Origin: UMGS1649 sp045534225
Lineage (GTDB): Bacteria; Bacillota; Clostridia; TANB77; CAG-465
Direction: 5' to 3'
Assembly: GCA_045534225.1 (NCBI GenBank)
Contig: JAZSJJ010000009.1
Span: forward strand, 97,052 to 161,051
Length of the DNA stretch: 64,000 bases
The notes under the pieces are model-generated. The model did not search any database. It saw only the letters and a program-made list of their open reading frames with translations, and had not been told where the DNA came from. Below, one piece after another: positions 1 to 8,561 of the stretch; position 1 is the first letter of the stretch, and each line of letters opens with the position of its first letter. The translations under genes were made by a program, and so were the position numbers.

Positions 1-140
1 CTTACTGTTTTAGAGATACCACCAACTTGTGTATTTTCTTCAAGTATTATTACTTCATATTCTTCATTATTATCCTTAAGCAGTTCATATGCAGCTGTAA
101 GACCAGCTGGTCCTGCACCAATTATTATTACTTTTTTCAT
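1..140 (-). CDS. FAD/NAD(P)-dependent oxidoreductase, N-terminal fragment
   Basis: Only the first 46 or so codons lie in the window; the gene runs off the left edge. It starts at an ATG at 138-140 and encodes a beta strand, then GAGPAG, then a helix: the GxGxxG dinucleotide-binding fold of FAD-dependent oxidoreductases. The segment ending VGGISKTV resembles the second glycine motif of amine-oxidase or protoporphyrinogen-oxidase-like flavoproteins, often found with sugar or polyprenyl metabolism. The substrate cannot be told from this fragment. Confidence 0.8.
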   Translation of the reverse strand, partial: MKKVIIIGAGPAGLTAAYELLKDNNEEYEVIILEENTQVGGISKTV

Positions 141-192
141 ATATCATTACCCCTTGTAATGTGTATTATATCAGCTCATAAATAGGTTGTCA

Positions 193-227
193 ATTAAAGC
201 GACTAGATAAGCATCTAGTCGCTTTAA
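193..227 (-). terminator. Intrinsic terminator-like hairpin after the histidine kinase gene
   Basis: A near-perfect inverted repeat (AAAGCGACTAGA with its complement, six-base loop) follows the kinase stop codon at once. The following U-tract is short. Confidence 0.65.
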
Positions 228-233
228 TCATAT

Positions 234-1523
234 TTATTTAATTACAAATAACACTCCATTATCTATATTAGATGCCGTTATATCGTAACCTAATATATTT
301 ACTGTTTTCTTAACAATTGAAAGACCTAATCCCGATTGTCCTTTTTCGCCTTTAACATATGGTAAAAAGATTGTGTCTAATACTTTTTCTTTTATTCTTT
401 CACCATCATTAAAGAATGTGATTTCTCCTTTAGCTATTTTTACCGTTATATTTGTTTTTGCATAACGTATAAAATTACCTAATATATTATCTACAACAGA
501 TTCCCATAAATCCTCTGTACCAACAAATAGTTTTTCCTTTTCTTTTAACTCATCGTCTATTTCTAAAATATATTGTATATCTGAACGTATTAATTTATGC
601 TTTTCTATACTAGCTATTATTATTTTAGTTATATCTGTTTTGCTATTTTTGTATTTCTCACTATCTTTCATATAATCTATTTTATTTATCTGAAGAATTG
701 TTTTAACTTGTTTAGATAATGTATTTGTTTCTTCTTCAATTATCTTTAACGCTTCTTCTTTTTCTATAACGCCATCGTTTACGCCTTCTATATAGCTTTG
801 GATTACAGATATAGGTGTCTTTAATTCATGAGATAAGTTTTGAAACATCATATTCTTATATTCATCTTTTTGTTTCAATTTCACTTTAACTTGTTCTATT
901 GTAGAGTTAAGTTCATTTAGCTCATCATCTACAACAAATTCACGTCCTTCTACTACATCGTTTGTTATTATTGCTTTTGTCTTTTTTTCTAGTTTTTTTA
1001 TCTTAGATAAAACATACTGTGACCATAATACAAGTAATATAATTGTTGTTGCAATTGTAATTAACAGTGTTGGGAGTATTATTCCTAATAATCTATCCTC
1101 TTGCACTGTTAAATAACTATCTGGCATAATTATTAAGTTTTTAGAAACTTTTCTTTCTCCCCACAAATAATAATATGTAGTCCCATTATTTTCAAACTTG
1201 CCTTTAGTATCTGTTGCTCTGTTTACTATTTCTATAGCAGATAAACCTGGTACTTTTTCACTCAAATTATCTGAAGAATATAACGCTCCGCTTTTCATTT
1301 GTATTACAAAAGCAATATCTTCGCCCATTTTATTAGTTCCGGGTTCAATATACTTTGCTGGTTGCTCTAAATGTTCGTATATATTCATCTCATAATACGG
1401 CTTAAGTATACTTGGAAGTATTATTCCCATAGTAACAAGGCATATTAAAAGTGCAACTAGTGTTACTAACACTAGTTGTTTTGATAAACTCATATTTTCT
1501 ATTCTTTTAATCTTCATACTCAT
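234..1523 (-). CDS. Membrane sensor histidine kinase
   Basis: A class I sensor kinase of about 429 residues. One N-terminal membrane helix (about residues 15-38), an extracellular sensor domain of about 105 residues, a second helix (about 145-168), a HAMP-like linker, a HisKA helix with the phospho-acceptor in NLSHELKTP, then a HATPase with an N box (DNILGNF) and a G2 box (GQSGLGLSIVKK). The chosen ATG lies one base after the stop of the response regulator gene and has an AGG before it; an upstream in-frame ATG at 1550 has no ribosome binding site. It is third in an htrA-regulator-kinase operon, so it probably phosphorylates that regulator in response to an envelope signal. Confidence 0.9.
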   Translation of the reverse strand: MSMKIKRIENMSLSKQLVLVTLVALLICLVTMGIILPSILKPYYEMNIYEHLEQPAKYIEPGTNKMGEDIAFVIQMKSGALYSSDNLSEKVPGLSAIEIVNRATDTKGKFENNGTTYYYLWGERKVSKNLIIMPDSYLTVQEDRLLGIILPTLLITIATTIILLVLWSQYVLSKIKKLEKKTKAIITNDVVEGREFVVDDELNELNSTIEQVKVKLKQKDEYKNMMFQNLSHELKTPISVIQSYIEGVNDGVIEKEEALKIIEEETNTLSKQVKTILQINKIDYMKDSEKYKNSKTDITKIIIASIEKHKLIRSDIQYILEIDDELKEKEKLFVGTEDLWESVVDNILGNFIRYAKTNITVKIAKGEITFFNDGERIKEKVLDTIFLPYVKGEKGQSGLGLSIVKKTVNILGYDITASNIDNGVLFVIK

Positions 1524-1524
1524 A

Positions 1525-2178
1525 CTACGATAACCTATACCCATATCCATAAATTGTGTTTATATTTAATTTTGGCATTTTACCTCTAAGCCTACGAATT
1601 AAATCATCTACAACTCTATCACTACCAAAATATTCTGTTCCCCAAACATTGTTTAATATTTCATCACGAGAGAAAGATTTGTTCATATTTTCTAAGAACA
1701 TCATAAGTAGGTCAAATTCAAGCGCAGTTAACTTAATTTCCTCTTTTCCTTCGCTTACCGTTCTTTTATCCTTATTAATTAAATATTCCTCATAAACGAC
1801 TTTTGAAGCATCTGTCTTATATACTCTCTTTATGATATTTGCAATTCTTAGCATTAATTCTTTTGGCGAATATGGTTTAGTGATATAATCGTCACTTCCC
1901 ATTTCAAGACCAATTATTTTATCTAATTCTTGGTCACGAGCAGATGTAAATATTACAGGAACAAGGGAATCTTTTTCCCTTATTCTCTTTATTACATCAT
2001 AACCACTTATTTCATCACCAAGCATTATATCTAAAATCCAAAGATGAACTTTATCTTGTACTTCCAAAGCTTGTTTACCATTAAAGCATTGAATTACTGT
2101 ATAGCCTTCTTTTTCTAAATATGTTTTTACTAAATTGTTTAAGTTTTTTTCATCTTCAACTAAACAAATATTATACAT
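1525..2178 (-). CDS. OmpR/PhoB-family response regulator
   Basis: 217 residues: receiver domain with acidic pocket (VEDE near residue 7), phospho-acceptor Asp50 in WILDIML, and the conserved Thr/Ser and Lys (TSA, then KPYSPKEL); then a C-terminal winged-helix DNA-binding domain ending in GYGYRLS. Length and order match the PhoB/OmpR family. It lies 16 bases after htrA and one base before the kinase, so the three genes are very probably co-transcribed. Its targets are not visible; feedback on the htrA operon is an inference from the gene order. Confidence 0.93.
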   Translation of the reverse strand: MYNICLVEDEKNLNNLVKTYLEKEGYTVIQCFNGKQALEVQDKVHLWILDIMLGDEISGYDVIKRIREKDSLVPVIFTSARDQELDKIIGLEMGSDDYITKPYSPKELMLRIANIIKRVYKTDASKVVYEEYLINKDKRTVSEGKEEIKLTALEFDLLMMFLENMNKSFSRDEILNNVWGTEYFGSDRVVDDLIRRLRGKMPKLNINTIYGYGYRLS

Positions 2179-2194
2179 TGATTACCACCTATCT

Positions 2195-3397
2195 TTATTC
2201 TGCTAAAGCAAGTGTTACAGTAACTGTCTTGTATTCTCCATCTCTATATAACTTAACAGTTAGCTTATCTCCTACTTTTTTCTTGTTTTTTATTACGTTT
2301 ATTTCTGCAACTGTTGAAACTTTTGTTCCATCTACTTCAGTTATAACATCACCTTGACGTATACCTGCTAGTTCTGCAGCAGATTTAATATCCACTGTTT
2401 GAACATAAACACCTGGAACTAGGTTATATCTCTTTGCATCGTATTCATCTATTTCTACACCGCCAATACCTATGTATGGTCTAGCAATTTTTTTGTTTGT
2501 TATTAATTCTTCTACTATTGGCAATACTTCATTAATTGGAATTGAGAATCCCATTCCTTCTACACCAGTTGCTGCTATTTTAGCTGTATTTATTCCTATA
2601 ACTTTACCACTAGAAGATACAAGTGGTCCGCCACTATTACCAGAATTTATTGCAGCATCTGTTTGTATTAGGTTATACGTTGTACCTTCAGCTGTCATAG
2701 TTCTATTTACTGCTGAAATATATCCAACTGTAACTGAACCCGCAAATTCTTGTCCTAACGGATTTCCTATAGCAACTGCAAGTTCACCAACTTCTACTCC
2801 ATCGCTATCTCCAAATTCCGCCGCCATTAATTTACCAGCTTCAACTTTTACTACAGCTATATCTGTAACTTCATCTCCACCTACAACTGTAGCCTCTAAA
2901 GTTCCACCTGTAGATAACAATACTTCTACTTTTGCTTTATTGCTTTTTATAGCTTCTTCAACAACATGATAATTCGTTATTATATATCCTTCTTTTGAAT
3001 ACACAATTCCTGAACCTTCACCTTCTGCTTCAGTTGAGCCAAAGAATGTTTGTGCTTGGTATGTTACCTTTATTCCAACAACAGATGGTCCAACTTGTTT
3101 AGATATTGCTACAACTGGATTTTCTACTGTTGCAAAATTATATGATGTTATTATAGAGTTTGTTGTTCCTCCATCACCTTGTACATTAGTTTGTATTTTA
3201 TCTATACCCTTTGCATCCAAAACTAATGATGTAGCAATTATTCCACCAACAACGCCACCTGTTAATCCTAATAGCAAAGTCCCTATTTGTTTACCACCAT
3301 TAGAACTTTTCTTTTCTACAAAATATTTTGTTTCCATTTTTGGTTTCTCTTCCTTTTCTTTCGCTTCTTTATTTCCACCTTCAAAAACTATTTTCAT
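2195..3397 (-). CDS. htrA: HtrA/DegP-family membrane-anchored serine protease
   Basis: A cell-surface quality-control protease. A charged cytoplasmic N-terminus is followed by one membrane helix (about residues 38-60), a trypsin-like domain with His (TNYHVVEEA), Asp (VTDIAVVKV) and nucleophile Ser (NSGNSGGPL), and one C-terminal PDZ domain (GVYVQTVDIKSAAELAG onward). The start at 3395-3397 has a perfect AGGAGG eight bases upstream; the longer reading frame to 3502 lacks a ribosome binding site. It is the promoter-proximal gene of an operon with the two-component system, a common pairing for envelope-stress control. About 400 residues, normal for Gram-positive HtrA. Confidence 0.95.
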   Translation of the reverse strand: MKIVFEGGNKEAKEKEEKPKMETKYFVEKKSSNGGKQIGTLLLGLTGGVVGGIIATSLVLDAKGIDKIQTNVQGDGGTTNSIITSYNFATVENPVVAISKQVGPSVVGIKVTYQAQTFFGSTEAEGEGSGIVYSKEGYIITNYHVVEEAIKSNKAKVEVLLSTGGTLEATVVGGDEVTDIAVVKVEAGKLMAAEFGDSDGVEVGELAVAIGNPLGQEFAGSVTVGYISAVNRTMTAEGTTYNLIQTDAAINSGNSGGPLVSSSGKVIGINTAKIAATGVEGMGFSIPINEVLPIVEELITNKKIARPYIGIGGVEIDEYDAKRYNLVPGVYVQTVDIKSAAELAGIRQGDVITEVDGTKVSTVAEINVIKNKKKVGDKLTVKLYRDGEYKTVTVTLALAE

Positions 3398-3510
3398 TTT
3401 ATCCTCCTGTTTTTCAAATATATTATATAATATATTTATCACATAATTAACTAAAACGAATGTTAAATTATGTGATTTTTCTATATTATATATCTCTGTC
3501 ATTAATATTA

Positions 3511-3545
3511 CAAGAAAAAAGATAATACAAAAATGTATTATCTTT
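3511..3545 (-). terminator. Intrinsic terminator of the FN3 pilin-like gene
   Basis: The stem AAAGATAATAC pairs with its complement across a six-base loop and is followed on the minus strand by TTTTTTCTTG. It begins eight bases after the stop codon. Confidence 0.85.
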
Positions 3546-3552
3546 CAAAATT

Positions 3553-4170
3553 CTATCTTGTTGTTAAATTTAATGTTGTTTCTGCTCTATTACCATTTGC
3601 ATCAACAAGTACAATATTTGCGTTATATGATGTTAGAGATGCAAGGTCTGTAAAAGTATATGAATTACTTGTACCACTTGTTAATACAACTTGTTTCTTA
3701 AAAGAATACGCTTCCACAGGCGCCGTTGTTTTCTTTATATAATACTCTACTGTAATTGGATAGTCTGTTTCTTCTAATTTACTAAATGTTAAATTTACAG
3801 TAGCTGTTGTATTTGTATATGTCATAGATGAACTAGCAATTCTTGGTGCTACAAAATCTGTAGAAACAAAGACTTCATCTTCAGTAACTATAACATTATA
3901 CACACTTGTATCTATATTATTTTCTACTATGGCATTATTTACTGCATTTTCTAAATCTTCTAATGTTACTAACGATTTAGAATTAGCATTATTCCATGCA
4001 ATTTTTACTATTTCTTTTACCTGATCTAAATTGTTTGCTTTAGTATTCTTCCTAGCTCTATTTATTATATCTGTATCTTCTAGAAATGCTATTGCTGTAG
4101 CTGCTAGTATTGCCATAACAAGAATTGTTATACTTAACACTATCATGCTCACGCCTCTTTTTTTGTTCAT
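3553..4170 (-). CDS. Pilin-like protein with an FN3-type C-terminal domain
   Basis: 205 residues. The N-terminus (KKRGVSMIVLSITILVMAILAA) has the layout of a type IV prepilin: short basic leader ending in Gly, then a hydrophobic helix of about 20 residues, but Val stands where the usual Glu5 would be. A short helical region with a conserved Trp (IAWNNA) follows, then a beta-rich domain of about 85 residues ending in a linker-like NGNRAETTLNL, resembling a fibronectin type III fold. It has its own terminator and lies 100 bases downstream of the LRR pilin-like gene. One of five genes here sharing this N-terminus with unrelated C-termini. Function inferred: minor pilin or surface adhesin. Confidence 0.7.
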   Translation of the reverse strand: MNKKRGVSMIVLSITILVMAILAATAIAFLEDTDIINRARKNTKANNLDQVKEIVKIAWNNANSKSLVTLEDLENAVNNAIVENNIDTSVYNVIVTEDEVFVSTDFVAPRIASSSMTYTNTTATVNLTFSKLEETDYPITVEYYIKKTTAPVEAYSFKKQVVLTSGTSNSYTFTDLASLTSYNANIVLVDANGNRAETTLNLTTR

Positions 4171-4273
4171 TATTCCACCTCTAAATTATATAAATATATA
4201 TTATTGTATAATTGAGGATTTGTCAAATAAAAAGAATGGTTAAAACCGTCCAATATGCATTTTATCTATCATT

Positions 4274-5404
4274 TTATTGCGTAATAACATAATTATATAT
4301 TTTAGTTGCCGATTTCAAAGAATTAGTCCAATAGCCTTGTATGTTTATATTATTCCATTGTTCTTCTGTACCGGTATAGTATACCGTTGTTATATTCATA
4401 CATTCATCAAATGCATAATCATCGATTAATGTTACATTAGTGCCTATTGTTACCGTTTTAAGTCCCGTACATCCTTTAAACGTCTCATAATTAATCTGTT
4501 TCATAGTCATTGGAATAAATACGCTCTCTAATTTTGAACAGTTAAAAAATGCACCATCCATTATGTCGACAACAGAACCATCAGTTGGTATCTTACTATT
4601 ATTGCTTCCTAGAACAATAGTTTTAGTAGCTCTATCCACTAAGCAATCATCAACACTATAGTACACGGTATTATTAGGATTCACAAATATCCTATCAACT
4701 CCACTACCATAAAAAGCTCCTAAAACATTTGTAATATTCTCAGATAACTCTACTCGTTTTAAACTTGTGCAAAACCCGAAAGCATAAGCACCAAGTTCAG
4801 TTAATGAATCAGGCAATTTAACATCTGTTAATTTTGTACACCCTGCAAATCCTACATTACCTGTACCGCTTACTATATTATACCCTATCGACTTTATGCT
4901 TCCATCATTAGGTAGTACTAAATCACCATCTAATATATCTGAACTAGAATTTTCTCCTGTATCCATATCCATATTTGTATAAATTTCCCCCGCCTCTGAT
5001 ATATGAATTATTTCCTCGTTTATTAAATCTTGCCATGTCTTTTTTAATATTTGATAATTTGAATCCGTTTCATACAATCCGGCTTCAACACTCGCAACCT
5101 TATCACTCATGATTATACCGCTATTTGTAATCAATATATTCCAATAATCTATATTTATTCCTTGTTCTTTCAATCTTCTTTCTACTTCTATTTTTAATGC
5201 TTCTCCTCTAAATTTATCTGCATAAGTTTCAGCCCATATAACATCTGATATTTGTTGTACTTGCTTTTTATCCGAAATAACTACAGCTTCATTTGCTCTT
5301 TCTATTATTCCTGTGTTTGTTAATGTTATTACAACAGTTGCTGCAAGTATTATCATTACTATTATTGTAATAACCAATACTATTAAAGATATTCCTTTTT
5401 TCAT
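4274..5404 (-). CDS. Pilin-like protein with BspA-type leucine-rich repeats
   Basis: 376 residues. N-terminus KKGISLIVLVITIIVMIILA forms the family's prepilin-like helix (Val at position 5 instead of Glu), followed by the conserved stalk segment with Trp (VIWAETY...FRGEALK). From about residue 165 onward come repeats such as FAGCTKLTDVKLPDSLTELG, FGFCTSLKRVELSENIT and FFNCSKLESVFIPMTMKQI, typical of BspA/LRR_5 surface proteins. The ATG has the same GGAGGAACAA leader as the pilin-like gene at 61.6-62.7 kb. It starts 15 bases after the pyrophosphatase stop, so the two may share a transcript. Probable role: adhesion or surface display. Confidence 0.8.
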   Translation of the reverse strand: MKKGISLIVLVITIIVMIILAATVVITLTNTGIIERANEAVVISDKKQVQQISDVIWAETYADKFRGEALKIEVERRLKEQGINIDYWNILITNSGIIMSDKVASVEAGLYETDSNYQILKKTWQDLINEEIIHISEAGEIYTNMDMDTGENSSSDILDGDLVLPNDGSIKSIGYNIVSGTGNVGFAGCTKLTDVKLPDSLTELGAYAFGFCTSLKRVELSENITNVLGAFYGSGVDRIFVNPNNTVYYSVDDCLVDRATKTIVLGSNNSKIPTDGSVVDIMDGAFFNCSKLESVFIPMTMKQINYETFKGCTGLKTVTIGTNVTLIDDYAFDECMNITTVYYTGTEEQWNNINIQGYWTNSLKSATKIYNYVITQ

Positions 5405-5419
5405 TTGTTCCTCCTATAT

Positions 5420-7045
5420 TTATCTACCCTTTATATATTCCATAATTTTAGGTATTATTTGTTTCTTTCTAGAAAGTATTCCTTCTAGATATATTCCTTG
5501 ATATATTTCTTTTAATCCCAATGCTTCTTTTATTCTTTCTTCATTATATGGATCATATAATATGTATGAACCGTTTGCAATTATATCTGTTAAGCACATA
5601 ATTCCCATTGAGTATCTTCTATCTTTTAATATTTCCTCAAATGCGGCTATATATTCATCTTTCTTATCTAGTATTTCTTCAGAGTTTAATGTAATAACTT
5701 GAGATACTGCAACTTTCTCCTTCTCTATAGGGAATATTTTCATATCTGATGTTATTACTTCTTCTATTGTCTTACCATCAAGTCTTGTTCCAGCTTTAAA
5801 CATTCTTGTAGCATAGGTATCTATGTCTAGTTCTGCTATTCTAGCAAGATCTATTGCTGCAGCTTTATCTCTTTCTGTTGTGGTTGGAGATGTAAATTTA
5901 AGCGTATCTGAAATTATACCAGATAACATTAAGCCTGCCATGTCCATTGGTATTTCTGTATTTGTTTCTAAATACATATTGTATATTATTGTACTCGTAC
6001 TACCAACATTCATATTTCTAAAGTTAATTGGTACATTTGTACTTAAATCTCCTATTTTATGATGGTCTACAATTTCTACTATTTCTGCTTCTTTAAGTCC
6101 GATTGCACTTTGGTCTAACTCATTATGATCTACAAGAATAACTTTCTTTCTATTTATTTGTTTAATATCTGTTACCCTTATTAATCCTAAGCATTTATTT
6201 TTAGAATTAACAACTGGATAGTTGTTGTATCCTTGTTTACTACTTAATTCCATAAACGAATCTAAATAATCTGTATCTTTTATTCTTTCTATTCTTGCCC
6301 TAGTAAGCAGGCTTTTAACATAGCTGCTTAAACCTATCATTTTTGTTGTATGGAATGTATCTAATGGTGTACTAATAATGTTTACATTGTTCTTCTTAGC
6401 CATTTCTAAGTGTTTCGGTTTTATTTCTCTATTACCTACTATTATTAATAACTTAACTTTATTTTCTATTGCGTATTCTATAACACTGTGTCTATCTCCA
6501 ACTATAACAATATGGTTGTTATTTAGTTCAACTGAATTTAATATTGTTGTGCTTCTAAATGCTGCTGCATAAATCTCACCATGTATTTCATCATCAAATC
6601 TTAAAACTTCTTTACCTTCTAGTGTTTCAAGTAGATTGTTATATGATGTTGTAAGATTTGTGAAGTCTCCTGATATAAGCTCATGCGCTATCATCTTCAT
6701 TGTAATAAGCCCTAATAATTGTTGTCTCTTATTTACAATTGGTATACCTGTTATGCTTTGTTTAATTATTTCTTCATACGCCTTTTTTATGCTGTCTGTG
6801 TCTTCTACAAAACAATCTTTATAGTAATCTATATCTTCTATTCTTAATTTAACATCGTTTAAGAATTCTGGTTCTTTTATATTAAAATAATCTAATACAA
6901 ACTCTGACTCTTTGTTTAAATGATCTAGTATTACTGGTGTTGTATTATGCCCTCTTGTGTTCTTTAGATAAGATAATGCTATTGATGCCGCTACCGAATC
7001 TGTATCTGGTCTTCTGTGACCAAAAACATATGTTGTGTTTCTCAT
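5420..7045 (-). CDS. ppaC: CBS-domain manganese-dependent inorganic pyrophosphatase
   Basis: 541 residues, family II pyrophosphatase with a regulatory insert. The DHH catalytic part shows GHRRPDTDSV near the start, DHNELDQ and VDHHKIGD; the C-terminal DHHA2 part ends in SRKKQIIP, the family's substrate-binding signature. Between them lie two CBS halves (ITGIPIVN... and YNNYPVVNSKNKCLGLIRVTD) flanking a DRTGG-like domain, the arrangement of nucleotide-regulated CBS-pyrophosphatases. It hydrolyses pyrophosphate to drive biosynthesis in the cytoplasm; AMP/ADP inhibition and ATP or Ap4A activation are known in the family. Followed closely by a pilin-like gene with no evident functional link. Confidence 0.93.
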   Translation of the reverse strand: MRNTTYVFGHRRPDTDSVAASIALSYLKNTRGHNTTPVILDHLNKESEFVLDYFNIKEPEFLNDVKLRIEDIDYYKDCFVEDTDSIKKAYEEIIKQSITGIPIVNKRQQLLGLITMKMIAHELISGDFTNLTTSYNNLLETLEGKEVLRFDDEIHGEIYAAAFRSTTILNSVELNNNHIVIVGDRHSVIEYAIENKVKLLIIVGNREIKPKHLEMAKKNNVNIISTPLDTFHTTKMIGLSSYVKSLLTRARIERIKDTDYLDSFMELSSKQGYNNYPVVNSKNKCLGLIRVTDIKQINRKKVILVDHNELDQSAIGLKEAEIVEIVDHHKIGDLSTNVPINFRNMNVGSTSTIIYNMYLETNTEIPMDMAGLMLSGIISDTLKFTSPTTTERDKAAAIDLARIAELDIDTYATRMFKAGTRLDGKTIEEVITSDMKIFPIEKEKVAVSQVITLNSEEILDKKDEYIAAFEEILKDRRYSMGIMCLTDIIANGSYILYDPYNEERIKEALGLKEIYQGIYLEGILSRKKQIIPKIMEYIKGR

Positions 7046-7104
7046 TAAATTTCTCCTTCTACGTAAATTTACAAGTATATTCTACTATATTATATATTTT
7101 TTTG

Positions 7105-7132
7105 TCAATAAAAAGCACACCCTAAGGTGTGC
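7105..7132 (-). terminator. Terminator of the perR-rbr operon
   Basis: Stem GCACACC/GGTGTGC with a four-base loop, followed on the minus strand by TTTTTATTG, eight bases after the rubrerythrin stop codon. Confidence 0.9.
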
Positions 7133-7139
7133 ACTACTA

Positions 7140-7679
7140 TTAATAGTTTTCTGCTTTTAGTTCAAAATATGCTTTTGGATGGTCACATACTGGACATACT
7201 TCAGGAGCTTTTAATCCTACGTGGATGTGTCCACAGTTTCTACATTTCCAAACTTTGATATCTCCGTATTCGAATACTTTTCCTTCTTCTATATTAGCTA
7301 GAAGTTTTTTGTATCTTTCTTCGTGTTCTTTTTCTATTTTACCAACAGCTTCAAAAAGATAAGCAATTCTTGTGAAACCTTCTTCTCTTGCAGTTTCAGC
7401 AAAAGATGCATACATATCTGTCCATTCATAATTTTCACCAGCAGCTGCATCTTTAAGGTTAGTCATTGTATCTGGAACTGAACCGTCATGTAATAACTTG
7501 AACCACATTTTAGCGTGTTCTTTTTCATTATCTGCAGTTTCAGTAAATATAGCTGCGATTTGTTCATATCCTTCTTTTTTTGCTTTAGAAGCGTAGTATG
7601 TGTACTTGTTTCTTGCTTGAGACTCACCAGCAAATGCTGCCATTAAATTAGCCTCTGTTTTTGATCCTTTTAAATCCAT
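7140..7679 (-). CDS. rbr: Rubrerythrin
   Basis: 179 residues. An N-terminal four-helix ferritin-like domain with the diiron ligand pattern (AFAGESQARNKY, ETADNEKEHA, then a second EKEHEERY) and a C-terminal rubredoxin domain with two Cys pairs (CRNCGH and CPVCDHP). Rubrerythrin is an NADH-linked peroxidase that protects anaerobes from hydrogen peroxide. It lies 13 bases downstream of the PerR gene under the same promoter and terminator, the classic clostridial peroxide-stress arrangement. The ribosome binding site (AAGGAGG) is strong. Confidence 0.97.
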   Translation of the reverse strand: MDLKGSKTEANLMAAFAGESQARNKYTYYASKAKKEGYEQIAAIFTETADNEKEHAKMWFKLLHDGSVPDTMTNLKDAAAGENYEWTDMYASFAETAREEGFTRIAYLFEAVGKIEKEHEERYKKLLANIEEGKVFEYGDIKVWKCRNCGHIHVGLKAPEVCPVCDHPKAYFELKAENY

Positions 7680-7692
7680 TTTAATATCCTCC

Positions 7693-8055
7693 TTAATTTA
7701 AGCAATCCTTACAAATTCCAGTGAGCGATAAATCTATATCCGTCACTTTATTCCCATCGAATTCTTCCACTACTTTTAACATATTCTCTGGTAGGTCAAT
7801 TATATTACTACATTTAGTACATATAAAGTGAGCATGTTTATCTTTATTATGGTCATATCTATATTTAGATTCATCCACCTTAATCTTTCTAATTAGCTTT
7901 TCATTTACTAATGTATTAAGATTACGATAAACAGTACCTAGAGAAATATTTGGAATAGTCTTTTTAGACATTTCATAAACTTCTTCAGCAGTTGGATGAG
8001 AGTAGCTAGAGTTTACTATCTCTTCTACCAAATCTCTTTGTTTAGAACTTCTCAA
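7693..8055 (-). CDS. perR: Fur-family peroxide-sensing repressor (PerR type)
   Basis: 120 residues: winged helix (HPTAEEVYEMS...ISLGTVYRNLNTL) then the metal-binding dimerisation domain with two CxxC pairs for structural zinc (CTKCSNI and CKDC). The regulatory metal site looks PerR-like: HxH in KHAHF, preceded by Asp in KYRYDHN. The start is a TTG at 8053-8055, set by an AGGAGG six bases upstream; no ATG fits. It is the first gene of a two-gene operon with rubrerythrin. An inverted repeat over its ribosome binding site suggests autoregulation. Confidence 0.92.
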   Translation of the reverse strand: MRSSKQRDLVEEIVNSSYSHPTAEEVYEMSKKTIPNISLGTVYRNLNTLVNEKLIRKIKVDESKYRYDHNKDKHAHFICTKCSNIIDLPENMLKVVEEFDGNKVTDIDLSLTGICKDCLN

Positions 8056-8065
8056 GATTACCTCC

Positions 8066-8088
8066 TAAATAGTAACAATTACTATTTA
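8066..8088. promoter_or_regulatory. Probable PerR operator overlapping the perR ribosome binding site
   Basis: A perfect 10-3-10 inverted repeat (TAAATAGTAA, CAA, TTACTATTTA). Centred on 8077 it also fits the 7-1-7 layout of Fur/PerR boxes. It lies just downstream of the -10 and touches the Shine-Dalgarno of perR. Confidence 0.8.
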
Positions 8089-8098
8089 TTACACACAT

Positions 8099-8126
8099 AG
8101 TATATCATATATTTAGAATTTAGCAA
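8099..8126 (-). promoter_or_regulatory. SigA promoter of perR-rbr
   Basis: -35 TTGCTA (8121-8126), 16-base spacer, -10 TATACT (8099-8104), with the PerR-type operator directly downstream. Confidence 0.75.
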
Positions 8127-8161
8127 GAGATTTTTTAAATATTTGAATTTTTTTGCAACGA

Positions 8162-8187
8162 AAAAGCGGGAAATTTCTTCCCGCTTT
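8162..8187 (-). terminator. Terminator of the 68-residue accessory gene
   Basis: AAAGCGGGAA pairs with TTCCCGCTTT; the minus strand continues TTTTTCG. Ten bases beyond the stop codon. Confidence 0.85.
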
Positions 8188-8197
8188 GTATTTTCTT

Positions 8198-8404
8198 TTA
8201 ATCTAAAGCATACACGTCTACTACTACAGGTTCTTTTCCTTCTTCCCTTATGGTTTCAACCCAGTAAAGTTTGAAGTCATAACTTACCACTTTTACCTGA
8301 TAAGATTTCTTTGGATTTCCTTCGTAGTTCCTTTCAGTATAAGACTGAATGATTCTACCAGACCGTGCTACTTTTGTCTTCTCATCTTTAGTTAAGAATT
8401 TCAT
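8198..8404 (-). CDS. Small accessory protein of unknown function, early CGG codon
   Basis: 68 residues, soluble, mostly beta-prone (YQVKVVSYDFKLYWVETI). ATG with AGAGAGGT upstream, its own extended -10 promoter, a leader hairpin and its own terminator, so it is a free-standing gene. I do not recognise the family. Codon 14 (8363-8365) is CGG, a codon absent from the core genes here except at frameshift sites. A +1 shift there would give 23 foreign codons and then TAA. Grouped with the other accessory genes by promoter type and early CGG. Confidence 0.7.
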   Translation of the reverse strand: MKFLTKDEKTKVARSGRIIQSYTERNYEGNPKKSYQVKVVSYDFKLYWVETIREEGKEPVVVDVYALD

Positions 8405-8471
8405 GCTATTTACCTCTCTTGGTATGATTTAAAGATATTGTTATATCTTTATTACTATATTATTCTTAACT

Positions 8472-8500
8472 ATTATACCACATATATTATATTTTTCAAA
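8472..8500 (-). promoter_or_regulatory. Extended -10 promoter of the 68-residue accessory gene
   Basis: TGTGGTATAAT with TTGAAA or TTTGAA 16-17 bases upstream. The leader downstream carries the hairpin AAAGATAT-AACA-ATATCTTT (about 8436-8455). Confidence 0.75.
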
Positions 8501-8516
8501 TGGTTTAATTAACATA

Positions 8517-8541
8517 GCGAAAGCGGGATTTCTCCCGCTTT
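8517..8541 (-). terminator. Terminator of the two-gene accessory operon
   Basis: GAAAGCGGGA pairs with TCCCGCTTTC across a four-base loop, 20 bases after the stop codon at 8562. Confidence 0.8.
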
Positions 8542-8561
8542 CATTTTGTTTCTTGTTTTGG

